From NCBI GenBank assembly GCA_034769895.1, contig JAWRYS010000719.1, positions 1 through 64,000 of the forward strand: a DNA stretch of 64,000 nt, given 5' to 3'. Below the pieces are notes generated by a model. It saw nothing but the letters and a program-made list of their open reading frames with translations. It searched no databases and was not told the DNA's origin. Source of the stretch: Magicicada septendecula. Lineage: Eukaryota > Arthropoda > Insecta > Hemiptera > Cicadidae. Position numbers and translations under genes: made by a program. This document shows positions 1 to 10,996 of this stretch, piece by piece (position 1 is the first letter of the stretch; the number at the start of each line of letters is the position of its first letter).

Positions 1-1908
1 ATATTTCAAATTTATGTAAATAGTGTATGGTCTCTTTATTCTGTAATGAACTCTCTTTTATTCTTTTCTTTCAGCAACGGATATGATAACTTGTGCTCAT
101 CACCACATTTTTAAAAGAAATCTGCTAAGATTTTCAATTGATGAGTGTTGCCATCTTAATCCAATTACTGAGGTCAATTCACAGTATCAGATATTTTGTT
201 CAGAATATCATATCCTTTTTGTTTTCATGAAATAAGAAACAAATAAACCTTTTTCTGTATTTTGTAAACTCAAATCCTTTATTTATTCTTTAATTTGTTC
301 TAAATGTAAAACATAATTTTTAACAAAGTTTGGCCAGCTGTATTTTTATAAGCTCAGAGTGGCAGCAGCAACTCTTAGATCTCAGGCTTTTTGAAACATT
401 TTATAATTTATTTTTAATAAATAAAATACAATTATAATGTTCAGTAGGTCCTTTCGACTACGATATAACAACAGTATTGACAGGGAAAGTACCAAAATAC
501 ATATGATGAGAAATAGTCACAATGTATCTTAAAAGGATTATATTAAAAGTGTAAAACAGTTCCGTGTATAGGTTAAGTTATAAAAATGTTTTTTAGACTT
601 AAATCTCTTTAAATTATATTAGCACTATACATCAATGGTGGCTTATGCTTATGTCCATATTATTAATCATTGTTGTTCTCAGTGAAAGTTAATTATGGTT
701 TTTATAAAAAGTGTATTCAAAGTTTTTTGAAACCTTTAGATCAGGTTTAACAGGAATATTTCAGATTAATTTTAGATCAAAAAATACTTCTCTCCCTGTG
801 TCAATTGGTCCAATTTCTTCAGAGATGTCCTGGTTTAAGTCTGTAGAATCTTGTAGCAATTCTTTCTTCTATTTTAATCTTGATATAGGCTACCTAATTA
901 TTCACTTGTTTATCTGGAGATGCACTGATATCACATATATTATAATTTATTTTTTCACTATAAGTATTTAAATCAACCTTCTTGCATTCAGTTTTTTTAG
1001 AATCCATCTATTTTTTTTCTTCTACATATTAGTTGCTAAGGCCTCTCTTAGATATCTCCTTGGTTTCCAAGTAACATTTTTATATCACCCTGGTGACATC
1101 ATAAGAATAATATAAACAAACCTTTTATTATTTTATATGTCATTTTCTTTTAAAACGATATACCTTTTTTATAAGAGCTCTTATCTTCTTTTTATTTGTT
1201 TCTTTGTTCTTCTGATAAAAAACTGATCATTTTGACATCACTCTTGACTATTTTCTGAACTATATTTCCTGAGTTAATGATTCACTTTTTATTTATTTTT
1301 GTTACAAACTTATTTATTATTTCTTTTTGTACCTTTCACTTTCTTAAATTTATTTTATACCCTTGGTAATCTTTTAACATAAACTGACATTGTTTCCTTA
1401 TTATTTTAATAGAAATCTTATTCATATAATTTGACTGACTATGATTTTGGTACTTTCTTGTTAAGACTAACATTAGTGTTGATTAACACTAGTATACATA
1501 ATATTAATAAATGTGACAAAAACTGATTACTAATAGCTATTAGTAATATGTTATAATTCCCCTTAACTGACTGTGTTTTTATAACTTTACAGTCTGCACA
1601 CAAAAAACAAATTTCATAAGTAAGTTCTTACTTTAAATTCTTGGATTTCGTTGTCCATGACGTGTCCGTTACTTAACTAAATATCACTATAGTATTGACG
1701 ACTCGGAATATTGACTAGTGTTCCGAGTCGTCAATACTATAGTGATATTTTCTTACTTTAATTATAATAAACATAACATACAATAAACAATTAAAATTAA
1801 ACATATTCAATTAAGTCTTTCTTAAAATATTATGTCTCCTGGTACTTTTTAATAATATAATCATGGTATATTTATGTTACTAGGGCATGTTAAAAATGTC
1901 ACGTAACA
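1..1908 (-). repeat. Array LTR 1 (cut by the window edge)
   Basis: Matches the other array LTRs from its first base, lacking only about 57 bp that lie outside the window. It is a type A LTR by small markers it shares with LTRs 3, 4 and 5. It contains the perfect foldback at 1679-1750. Confidence 0.85.
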
Positions 1909-1911
1909 ATG

Positions 1912-1926
1912 CCCCCCCCCCGCCCC
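1912..1926 (-). other. Polypurine tract of the array element (unit 1)
   Basis: On the minus strand this is GGGGC followed by about ten G, then CAT and the LTR start TGTTACG. That is the expected place for the plus-strand primer. The same tract sits just before every LTR start (near 7608, 13312, 19013, 24713, 41821 and 47525). The G-run length differs from unit to unit. Confidence 0.75.
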
Positions 1927-1942
1927 AAGAAAACAGGTTATT

Positions 1943-3490
1943 TTAGTAATCATTAGGTTGCTTAAATAAGCTGATTGATTTCACCATTACTTTTCTCAAT
2001 CTCCATATTTTGTTTTTCTTTTTCGGCTTGATCTCACTTTCAGAGAGTATAAACCCAAGAAATTGTAATTCCTGAGTTATGAATTTAAATTTATTTAACT
2101 TCAGTGTAATATTATTTTGTTGGAGTTTCCTGAGTACAATTTCAATACGATCACAGTGTTCATCCCATGTTTTAGAGGTAATACGAATATCATCTATATA
2201 TACTGTTGCGAACTCTAACACTTCTTTTCCTAGTATCTGTCCATGCACTGGATAAAAATGGCGACAGAATTAACCAACCCGAAAGGTAAGTGTTTAAATT
2301 GGTAGTTTCTTCCTCGAAGATGAAGACAACATACTGGCGACTGTCAGGGTGTAACTCTATTTGCCAGTATCCGCAAACACAAACAGCATCCCAACTACTC
2401 ATAAATTTACAAACATGGAATTTCTTCATAGTTTCTTCTATCTCTATTGGAGAGGTGCGATCCGTTATTATAATTTTATTTATTTCCCGCGCATCAAGGC
2501 ACAACCATACTTGTCCATCTTTTTTAGGAATCGCCACAATGGGACTGGTATATGGGAATTACTTCGTTCTATAATATCTTCTTGAATCATCCTAGCTATT
2601 TCTTTTCTAACTGCCTCTTTTGACGATTGAGCAATAGGATACGATTTCTTATTGAAATTAACGGAGTTATGAAATTTTAATCGGCTTACGAAATCCTTCG
2701 CCTTTCCAGGAGAATCGGAAAATACATTACGATAAGTTTTATATATTTCTATTAATTTTTTCTTCTGTTCCACACTGATTGCCTCGGTATACCCCTTTCC
2801 TTGAAACGACAATATTTCCTGCATTTTTTCCTGCCATAATGCTGATTCTGTTACGATCTCTTTATCTCCTATGGGTGTCCTTATTATTTCCCTAACGTGG
2901 TATGAGTTTCTGTACTGAGGGGCTATTGAGCTTCCTATTATCTCAGCAGTCCATTCATAACCTTCTGAGCTCAGTGTTGTTTTTCCACTGGCTAAATTAA
3001 TATTCGCATAGTGACGCCTTAGCGTATCACAGCCTATCAACACCTTAAAAGGTAACCCTTGGGCCACCAGAAACACCATAGGAATTCCTCCTCCCATACT
3101 CGTAACATTCAGACTTACTTGTTGTTTGATTGTCTTGTTTTGTTTGCCAGTCGCTCCTATAATGGCAATATTATTAATAGGCAGTGTGGATATTTTTTCC
3201 GTACTCAACTCCTGTATTCTGTTCAGCTCTAATCTGTCTATTAAAGAAATGTTTGCTCCTGTATCTATCATAACTTCAGTTAGCACCCCATGTAATTCTA
3301 CCTTGATGTATACTATGTCCTCATTCGGTTTATCTTCTTCCATGGTAATCTCTTCCAACAAATCTCTCTGTATATTTTTTAAATAAAAGTTTCTTATCAC
3401 GGTTATTGGTTCTTTGTTATTATTATTAGGGTTTATATCTCTCCTCAGCCCTGGGTCCGCTCGCAGTGATGGGCCGTCCAATGTTCTCAC
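1943..3490 (-). pseudogene. pol: Array unit 1 short pol (broken)
   Basis: Same protease and partial RT as described for unit 2 (7641-9194). This copy is broken, with at least two disturbances. It ends at the same truncation point as its siblings, just before the polypurine tract. Confidence 0.75.
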
Positions 3491-5291
3491 TGCAGCCTCT
3501 CGTTTTCCCTATTTACATCACTGTTGGTTTGTTGAACTTGTTCATTGGTGTTTTGGTTTCCAGAGGGTGTCTCCTTCTTCTGTCCCAGCTTCTGGATCTC
3601 TGATAGACTTCTCTATTATCATTCCATTGTCTCCCATTGTCATTATCTCTTCCATATCGTCGGTCATAATTTCTATCATTATTAAAATTCTGACGTCTTC
3701 CTTGAAATCGCCTGTTATTCGGATTTCTATTATATCCCTCCATACGTACGTGGTTTATTGGCTGTCGACTGTCGTGTGGTTGTTCATTGTTCCTATCATT
3801 CCAATCCTCTGTTCTTCTTCGACTCCTGTAATAATAATTTTCCCTCTCAAAACCTTCTAAGAGAGCCTCCATTTCTCCAATAGTTTTTATCTGTCCACAC
3901 CGACGAGCCCGTACAATGTCTTCTCCAAAGTGATATGATAATTTGGCTATGAGACACTCCTCAGGGAATTTTGGTTGTAAATGTCGAGCTACCCAGACTT
4001 CGCCCAAAAAGTAAGCAGTCATTGTCTGTCCTCTTCTAGCATCATATCTGCCAGTGCTCAAATTGTCTCGGACTATATTTTGGATAGACTCAGACCAACA
4101 CTTTATTTTAAAAATTTGTTTAAATTCGTTATAATTGGTGATTTCATTTCTTACTGCCTTCCACCAGTTATCATTACCATTTTTAAAACTATCATCTAGG
4201 AGATTCTTTATTATTGGCCACCAATTTTCTTTGGTTCTATTCAAACCTTCTTCTAACCTCTCCAAAAATTCTAGAGGGTTCTGACGATATTCTTTAAAGT
4301 TTATTACTTCTTTACTTTCTCCGATTAGTGTAGGTACATAGTTTATCGGTCTATGTTTTAGTACCTCTATTTCTTCCTTAAGATTTATTATGTCCTTCTG
4401 TTGAATTTCCTCTATCTTCTCCCTGTTGTTGGTAACTTGATTTTGTACCTGTATTATCTTGGTTTCTGCCTGATTGGATTGTTCCCCTACCTTATTTTGT
4501 AGTATTTCTAATTGCTCCTGAGTATCTTTGTGAAGTATAACAATACTAGTTTTACTGTTATCTTCCACTTCAGTTATTTGGTTTATCAACTCTTCGCGCA
4601 ATTGACTTAAATATTCCTTGGTTTTCTCAACCTTTTGGTTGGTTTCAGTAATTATATTCCTTATTTCCTCTTTATACTCTTCTAACTGCTGTTTCAATTC
4701 CTCTTTATTTTTCTCACTCTCTTCCTTCAACAATCCTTTTAATTCTTCATTACTTTGTCTAATATCCTCCTTCAACTGTTGTTGTAATGTTTCATTATTG
4801 CTTTCTAATTTTTTATTTAATTCCTCCTTATCTTTCCTCATTTGTTTCTTTAATTCCTCATTAGTTTGTTTTAATAAGGTTTCATTATCTACTCTCATTT
4901 GTTTCAACTCTTCTTGGTTACTATCCATTTTCCTGTTAAGTGTTTCGATATTCTTTTCAATATCCTCCTTCATTTGTTTCTTTAATTCCTCACTATTTTG
5001 TTTCAATAATGTTTCATTATCTTGTTTCACTGTTTCTCTGTCACTGTCCATTTTCTCCATTATAATTCTCAACATCTCCTGCATGCTCATGTCCTCCTTT
5101 TGTATGGGTTTATCTGGTTGGTCCCCTGGTGTATCCCTTACCACCGTTTCCATTTCTTCAGTCGCCGCTACTGGAGTATCCTTTACTATTACTTCCACTT
5201 CTTCAACTGTTGCTGTTTCCTGGTCTTCTATATTTAACTCTATCTCTTCTTCTTCCATTTGTTTCCGTGATGTCGCTCTTCTCCTTGACAT
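3487..5291 (-). pseudogene. gag: Array unit 1 gag (broken)
   Basis: Same Gag as described for unit 2 (9191-10996), with the coiled-coil and capsid-like parts readable. The copy looks broken, with about one disturbance. It begins about 330 bases inside the primer-binding site, as in the other units. Confidence 0.75.
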
Positions 5292-5370
5292 CTCTGTTGT
5301 TAATCGTAGCCGCCACTAGAGTACAAATCACTGTAAACTCACAATAAGAGTACAAAGCTATTCTATTTCT

Positions 5371-5406
5371 AGCCTCACTAGTTGGGCTCCAATCTGTAAC
5401 GTTTTA
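5371..5406 (-). other. PBS-like motif A in the gag leader
   Basis: On the minus strand this reads like an LTR end followed by a PBS: CGTTACAGATTGGAGCCCAA then a GTGAGGCT tail. It resembles the true LTR/PBS junction at 5621-5649. It recurs at the same place in the other units. Its role is unknown. Confidence 0.45.
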
Positions 5407-5475
5407 CTTAGATGTTACCCTCTTGTATTCTATTATACAAATCTAATAATCGTTCTTTCTAAATTATATTTTATT

Positions 5476-5510
5476 TAGCTTCACTATTGGGATAGCCAAT
5501 TTGTTACATC
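5476..5510 (-). other. PBS-like motif B in the gag leader
   Basis: On the minus strand TGTAACAAATTGGCTATCCC is followed by GTGAAGCT. It shares the GTAACA-AATTGG core and the tail with motif A, about 105 bp away. It is present in all units. Confidence 0.45.
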
Positions 5511-5624
5511 TAGACTCGAATCTATGGTTATTTATTTGAATTTGTGTCTTGTTTAACTTTGTTATTATTTGTATATATTTTTGTTAATATTAAATTAAGG
5601 ATGAGTACCTGTTCAGGGGATGTT

Positions 5625-5636
5625 TGTTGAGCGCCA
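5625..5636 (-). other. Primer-binding site of the array element (unit 1)
   Basis: On the minus strand TGGCGCTCAACA starts three bases after the LTR end. A PBS starting TGG pairs with the CCA end of a tRNA; the exact tRNA was not identified. Equivalent sites are at 11330-11341, 17031-17042, 22731-22742, 39838-39849, 45544-45555 and, in a variant form, 51158-51169. Confidence 0.75.
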
Positions 5637-7033
5637 ATTTGCAATCACCGTTTGCAAATAAAATTTTATTGGTGAAATATCAATAATAAATTTTTGATAT
5701 TTCAAATTTATGTAAATAGTATATGGTCTCTTTATTCTGTAATGAACTGTCTTTTATTCTTTTCTTTCAGCAACGGATATGATAACTTGTGCTCATCACC
5801 ACATTTTTAAAAGAAATCTGCTAAGATTTTCAATTGATGAGTGTTGCCATCTTAATCCAATTACTGAGGTCAATTCACAGTATCAGATATTTTGTTCAGA
5901 ATATCATATCCTTTTTGTTTTCATGAAATAAGAAACAAATAAACCTTTTTCTGTATTTTGTAAACTCAAATCCTTTATTTATTCTTTAATTTGTTCTAAA
6001 TGTAAAACATAATTTTTAACAAAGTTTGGCCAGCTGTATTTTTATAAGCTCAGAGTGGCAGCAGCAACTCTTAGATCTCAGGCTTTTTGAAACATTTTAT
6101 AATTTATTTTTAATAAATAAAATACAATTATAATGTTCAGTAGGTCCTTTCGACTACGATATAACAACAGTATTGACAGGGAAAGTACCAAAATACATAT
6201 GATGAGAAATAGTCACAATGTATCTTAAAAGGATTATATTAAAAGTGTAAAACAGTTCCGTGTATAGGTTAAGTTATAAAAATGTTTTTTAGACTTAAAT
6301 CTCTTTAAATTATATTAGCACTATACATCAATGGTGGCTTATGCTTATGTCCATATTATTAATCATTGTTGTTCTCAGTGAAAGTTAATTATGGTTTTTA
6401 TAAAAAGTGTATTCAAAGTTTTTTGAAACCTTTAGATCAGGTTTAACAGGGAATATTTCAGATTAATTTTAGATCAAAAAATACTTCTCTCCCTGTGTCA
6501 ATTGGTCCAATTTCTTCAGAGATGTCCTGGTTTAAGTCTGTAGAATCTTGTAGCAATTCTTTCTTCTATTTTAATCTTGATATAGGCTACCTAATTATTC
6601 ACTTGTTTATCTGGAGATGCACTGATATCACATATATTATAATTTATTTTTTCACTATAAGTATTTAAATCAACCTTCTTGCATTCAGTTTTTTTTAGAA
6701 TCCATCTATTTTTCTTCTTCTACATATTAGTTGCTAAGGCCTCTCTTAGATATCTCCTTGGTTTCCAAGTAACATTTTTATATCACCCTGGTGACATCAT
6801 AAGAATAATATAAACAAACCTTTTACTATTTTATATGTCATTTTCTTTTAAAACGATATACCTTTTTTATAAGAGCTCTTATCTTCTTTTTATTTGTTTC
6901 TTTGTTCTTCTGATAAAAAACTGATCATTTTGACATCACTCTTGACTATTTTCTGAACTATATTTCCTGAGTTAATGATTCACTTTTTATTTATTTTTGT
7001 TACAAACTTATTTATTATTTCTTTTTGTACCTT

Positions 7034-7300
7034 TCACTTTCTTAAATTTATTTTATACACTTGGTAATCTTTTAACATAAACTGACATTGTTTCCTTATT
7101 ATTTTAATAGAAATCTTATTCATATAATTTGACTGACTATGATTTTGGTACTTTCTTGTTAAGACTAACATTAGTGTTATTAACACTAGTATACATAATA
7201 TTAATAAATGTGACAAAAACTGATTACTAATAGCTATTAGTAATATGTTATAATTCCCCTTAACTGACTGTGTTTTTATAACTTTACAGTCTGCACACAA
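7034..7300 (-). other. Open frame with a hydrophobic segment inside the LTR (doubtful gene)
   Basis: An open frame of 88 codons lies in the 5' part of the LTR on the minus strand, without an ATG at its head. It encodes one strongly hydrophobic stretch (about residues 19-48) followed by a basic tail, resembling a single membrane span. A splice-acceptor-like tract (T-rich, ending GTGTGCAG) precedes it. Near-identical frames occur at 12738-13004, 18439-18705, 24139-24405, 41247-41513 and 46972-47217. Because the LTR copies are nearly identical, conservation is not evidence of coding. It may be chance in AT-rich DNA. Confidence 0.2.
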
Positions 7301-7375
7301 AAAACAAATTTCATAAGTAAGTTCTTACTGTAAATTCTTGGATTTCGTTGTCCATGACGTGTCCGTTACTTAACT

Positions 7376-7447
7376 AAATATCACTATAGTATTGACGACT
7401 CGGAATATTGACTAGTGTTCCGAGTCGTCAATACTATAGTGATATTT
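7376..7447. repeat. Perfect 30-bp foldback (inverted repeat) in the LTR U3
   Basis: Two perfectly complementary 30-bp arms (7376-7405 and 7418-7447) surround a 12-bp spacer. The arm core is ATTGACGACTCGGAA. The same structure lies at 1679-1750, 13080-13151, 18781-18852, 24481-24552, 41589-41660 and 47293-47364, and is absent from the LTR ending at 53007. The block holding it is bounded by direct repeats of TTCTTACTTTAA. It could form a cruciform or hairpin. It might be a small foldback insertion or an LTR regulatory element; the sequence alone does not decide. Confidence 0.9.
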
Positions 7448-7640
7448 TCTTACTTTAATTATAATAAACATAACATACAATAAACAATTAAAATTAAACA
7501 TATTCAATTAAGTCTTTCTTAAAATATTATGTCTCCTGGTACTTTTTAATAATATAATCATGGTATATTTATGTTACTAGGGCATGTTAAAAATGTCACG
7601 TAACAATGCCCCTCCCCCCGCCCCAAGAAAACAGGTTATT

Positions 7641-9194
7641 TTAGTAATCATTAGGTTGCTTAAATAAGCTGATTGATTTCACCATTACTTTTCTCAATCT
7701 CCATATTTTGTTTTTTTTTTTTTTCGGCTTGATCCCCCTTTCAGAGAGTATAAACCCAAGAAATTGTAATTCCTGAGTTATGAATTTAAATTTATTTAAC
7801 TTCAGTGTAATATTATTTTGTTGGAGTTTCCTGAGTACAATTTCAATACGATCACAGTGTTCATCCCATGTTTTAAAGGTAATACGAATATCATCTATAT
7901 ATACTGTTGCGAACTCTAACACTTCTTTTCCTAGTATCTGGTCCATGCACTGGATAAAAATGGCGACAGAATTAACCAACCCGAAAGGTAAGTGTTTAAA
8001 TTGGTAGTTTCTTCCCTCGAAGATGAAGACAACATACTGGCGACTGTCAGGGTGTAACTCTATTTGCCAGTATCCGCAAACACAAACAGCATCCCAACTA
8101 CTCATAAATTTACAAACATGGAATTTCTTCATAGTTTCTTCTATCTCTATTGGAGAGGTGCGATCCGTTATTATAATTTTATTTATTTCCCGCGCATCAA
8201 GGCACAACCATACTTGTCCATCTTTTTTAGGAATCGCCACAATGGGACTGGTATATGGGGAATTACTTCGTTCTATAATATCTTCTTGAATCATCCTAGC
8301 TATTTCTTTTCTAACTGCCTCTTTTGACGATTGAGCAATAGGATACGATTTCTTATTGAAATTAACGGAGTTATGAAATTTTAATCGGCTTACGAAATCC
8401 TTCGCCTTTCCAGGAGAATCGGAAAATACATTACGATAAGTTTTATATATTTCTATTAATTTTTTCTTCTGTTCCACACTGATTGCCTCGGTATACCCCT
8501 TTCCTTGAAACGACAATATTTCCTGCATTTTTTCCTGCCATAATGCTGATTCTGTTACGATCTCTTTATCTCCTATGGGTGTCCTTATTATTTCCCTAAC
8601 GTGGTATGAGTTTCTGTACTGAGGGGCTATTGAGCTTCCTATTATCTCAGCAGTCCATTCATAACCTTCTGAGCTCAGTGTTGTTTTTCCACTGGCTAAA
8701 TTAATATTCGCATAGTGACGCCTTAGTGTATCACAGCCTATCAACACCTTAAAAGGTAACCCTTGGGCCACCAGAAACACCATAGGAATTCCTCCTCCCA
8801 TACTCGAAACATTCAGACTTACTTGTTGTTTGATTGTCTTGTTTTGTTTGCCAGTCGCTCCTATAATAGCAATATTATTAATAGGCAGTGTGGATATTTT
8901 TTCCGTACTCAACTCCTGTATTCTGTTCAGCTCTAATCTGTCTATTAAAGAAATGTTTGCTCCTGTATCTATCATAACTTCAGTTAGCACCCCATGTAAT
9001 TCTACCTTGATGTATACTATGTCCTCATTCGGTTTATCTTCTTCCATGGTAATCTCTTCCAACAAATCTCTCTGTATATTTTTTAAATAAAAGTTTCTTA
9101 TCACGGTTATTGGTTCTTTGTTATTATTATTAGGGTTTATATCTCTCCTCAGCCCTGGGTCCGCTCGCAGTGATGGGCCGTCCAATGTTCTCAC
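7641..9194 (-). CDS. pol: Array unit 2 short pol: aspartic protease and partial reverse transcriptase
   Basis: The open frame overlaps the end of gag in the -1 frame and has no ATG at its head, so expression through a Gag-Pol frameshift (known in Ty3/gypsy) is expected. A retropepsin-like region carries DTG at about 76-78 and an IIGATG flap-like segment. RT follows from about 280, with IPKKDGQVWLCLDAREINK at about 321-339 and the YIDD box at 432-435. The frame then ends in a short basic tail at about 516 residues, right before the polypurine tract. RT connection, RNase H and integrase are absent, as in all seven units. A typical Ty3/gypsy pol runs about 1000-1200 residues. The element must depend on others for reverse transcription and integration, if it still moves at all. 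Confidence 0.8.
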   Translation of the reverse strand: MRTLDGPSLRADPGLRRDINPNNNNKEPITVIRNFYLKNIQRDLLEEITMEEDKPNEDIVYIKVELHGVLTEVMIDTGANISLIDRLELNRIQELSTEKISTLPINNIAIIGATGKQNKTIKQQVSLNVSSMGGGIPMVFLVAQGLPFKVLIGCDTLRRHYANINLASGKTTLSSEGYEWTAEIIGSSIAPQYRNSYHVREIIRTPIGDKEIVTESALWQEKMQEILSFQGKGYTEAISVEQKKKLIEIYKTYRNVFSDSPGKAKDFVSRLKFHNSVNFNKKSYPIAQSSKEAVRKEIARMIQEDIIERSNSPYTSPIVAIPKKDGQVWLCLDAREINKIIITDRTSPIEIEETMKKFHVCKFMSSWDAVCVCGYWQIELHPDSRQYVVFIFEGRNYQFKHLPFGLVNSVAIFIQCMDQILGKEVLEFATVYIDDIRITFKTWDEHCDRIEIVLRKLQQNNITLKLNKFKFITQELQFLGFILSERGIKPKKKKNKIWRLRKVMVKSISLFKQPNDY

Positions 9195-10996
9195 TGCAGC
9201 CTCTCGTTTTCCCTATTTACATCACTGTTGGTTTGTTGAACTTGTTCATTGGTGTTTTGGTTTCCAGAGGGTGTCTCCCTTCTTCTGTCCCAGCTTCTGG
9301 ATCTCTGATAGACTTCTCTATTATCATTCCATTGTCTCCCATTGTCATTATCTCTTCCATATCGTCGGTCATAATTTCTATCATTATTAAAATTCTGACG
9401 TCTTCCTTGAAATCGCCTGTTATTCGGATTTCTATTATATCCCTCCATACGTACGTGGTTTATTGGCTGTCGCCTGTCGTGTGGTTGTTCATTGTTCCTA
9501 TCATTCCAATCCTCTGTTCTTCTTCGACTCCTGTAATAATAATTTTCCCTCTCAAAACCTTCTAAGAGAGCCTCCATTTCTCCAATAGTTTTTATCTGTC
9601 CACACCGACGAGTCCGTACAATGTCTTCTCCAAAGTGATATGATAATTTGGCTATGAGACACTCCTCAGGGAATTTTGGTTGTAAATGTCGAGCTACCCA
9701 GACTTCGCCCAAAAAGTAAGCAGTCATTGTCTGTCCTCTTCTAGCATCATATCTGCCAGTGCTCAAATTGTCTCGGACTATATTTTGGATAGACTCAGAC
9801 CAATACTTTATTTTAAAAATTTGTTTAAATTCGTTATAATTGGTGATTTCATTTCTTACTGCCTTCCACCAGTTATCATTACCATTTTTAAAACTATCAT
9901 CTAGGAGATTCTTTATTATTGGCCACCAATTTTCTTTGGTTCTATTCAAACCTTCTTCTAACCTCTCCAAAAATTCTAGAGGGTTCTGACGATATTCTTT
10001 AAAGTTTATTACTTCTTTACTTTCTCCGATTAGTGTAGGTACATAGTTTATCGGTCTATGTTTTAGTACCTCTATTTCTTCCTTAAGATTTATTATGTCC
10101 TTCTGTTGAATTTCCTCTATCTTCTCCCTGTTGTTGGTAACTTGATTTTGTACCTGTATTATCTTGGTTTCTGCCTGATTGGATTGTTCCCCTACCTTAT
10201 TTTGTAGTATTTCTAATTGCTCCTGAGTATCTTTGTGAAGTATAACAATACTAGTTTTACTGTTATCTTCCACTTCAGTTATTTGGTTTATCAACTCTTC
10301 GCGCAATTGACTTAAATATTCCTTGGTTTTCTCAACCTTTTGGTTGGTTTCAGTAATTATATTCCTTATTTCCTCTTTATACTCTTCTAACTGCTGTTTC
10401 AATTCCTCTTTATTTTTCTCACTCTCTTCCTTCAACAATCCTTTTAATTCTTCATTACTTTGTCTAATATCCTCCTTCAACTGTTGTTGTAATGTTTCAT
10501 TATTGCTTTCTAATTTTTTATTTAATTCCTCCTTATCTTTCCTCATTTGTTTCTTTAATTCCTCATTAGTTTGTTTTAATAAGGTTTCATTATCTACTCT
10601 CATTTGTTTCAACTCTTCTTGGTTACTATCCATTTTCCTGTTAAGTGTTTCGATATTCTTTTCAATATCCTCCTTCATTTGTTTCTTTAATTCCTCACTA
10701 TTTTGTTTCAATAATGTTTCATTATCTTGTTTCACTGTTTCTCTGTCACTGTCCATTTTCTCCATTATAATTCTCAACATCTCCTGCATGCTCATGTCCT
10801 CCTTTTGTATGGGTTTATCTGGTTGGTCCCCTGGTGTATCCCTTACCACCGTTTCCATTTCTTCAGTCGCCGCTACTGGAGTATCCTTTACTATTACTTC
10901 CACTTCTTCAACTGTTGCTGTTTCCTGGTCTTCTATATTTAACTCTATCTCTTCTTCTTCCATTTGTTTCCGTGATGTCGCTCTTCTCCTTGACAT
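9191..10996 (-). CDS. gag: Array unit 2 Gag-like structural protein (601 aa)
   Basis: Open from ATG at 10996. An acidic N-terminus (1-70) leads to a very long Glu/Lys/Gln/Asn-rich coiled coil (about 75-312). This contains a repeated block (DNETLLKQ...EELKKQM, at about 91 and 135). A capsid-like region follows (about 328-485; NPLEFLERLEEGL, NWWKAVRNE, FKIKYWSESIQ), then an Arg/Asn-rich tail (487-600) likely to bind RNA. No CCHC zinc knuckle is present. The capsid region resembles that of the inserted element's Gag (28611-30338), so the two belong to one gypsy lineage. In Metaviridae, Gag forms the cytoplasmic particle that packages element RNA. The pol frame overlaps its end in the -1 frame. 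Gag identity is inferred from position, composition and this similarity, not from a database match. Confidence 0.8.
   Translation of the reverse strand: MSRRRATSRKQMEEEEIELNIEDQETATVEEVEVIVKDTPVAATEEMETVVRDTPGDQPDKPIQKEDMSMQEMLRIIMEKMDSDRETVKQDNETLLKQNSEELKKQMKEDIEKNIETLNRKMDSNQEELKQMRVDNETLLKQTNEELKKQMRKDKEELNKKLESNNETLQQQLKEDIRQSNEELKGLLKEESEKNKEELKQQLEEYKEEIRNIITETNQKVEKTKEYLSQLREELINQITEVEDNSKTSIVILHKDTQEQLEILQNKVGEQSNQAETKIIQVQNQVTNNREKIEEIQQKDIINLKEEIEVLKHRPINYVPTLIGESKEVINFKEYRQNPLEFLERLEEGLNRTKENWWPIIKNLLDDSFKNGNDNWWKAVRNEITNYNEFKQIFKIKYWSESIQNIVRDNLSTGRYDARRGQTMTAYFLGEVWVARHLQPKFPEECLIAKLSYHFGEDIVRTRRCGQIKTIGEMEALLEGFERENYYYRSRRRTEDWNDRNNEQPHDRRQPINHVRMEGYNRNPNNRRFQGRRQNFNNDRNYDRRYGRDNDNGRQWNDNREVYQRSRSWDRRRETPSGNQNTNEQVQQTNSDVNRENERLQ

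Larger units (their letters stand above)
5640..7605 (-). repeat. Array LTR 2 (1966 bp)
   Basis: Boundaries were set on the minus strand. The LTR begins TGTTACGTGACA directly after a G-rich polypurine tract plus CAT, and ends in TGCA three bases before the primer-binding site TGGCGCTCAACA, so it has TG...CA ends. Two AATAAA-type signals (one at 5731-5736, minus strand) lie near the 3' end, as expected for a retroelement poly(A) site. It contains a foldback at 7376-7447 in the U3 side. It is a type B LTR, sharing markers with LTRs 6 and 7. No protein-coding role is evident for its nearly 2 kb. Confidence 0.85.

Noticed and set aside
711-971. Plus-strand frame of 86 codons inside LTR 1
   Set aside because: It lies in the LTR on the strand opposite to transcription, has no domain, and is not kept open in the other LTRs.
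4618-5319. Plus-strand frame of 233 codons rich in Ser, Phe, Leu and Ile, repeated in every unit
   Set aside because: It is the antisense of the Gag coiled coil. The periodic Glu/Lys codons on the minus strand suppress stops on the plus strand. It has no domain of its own.
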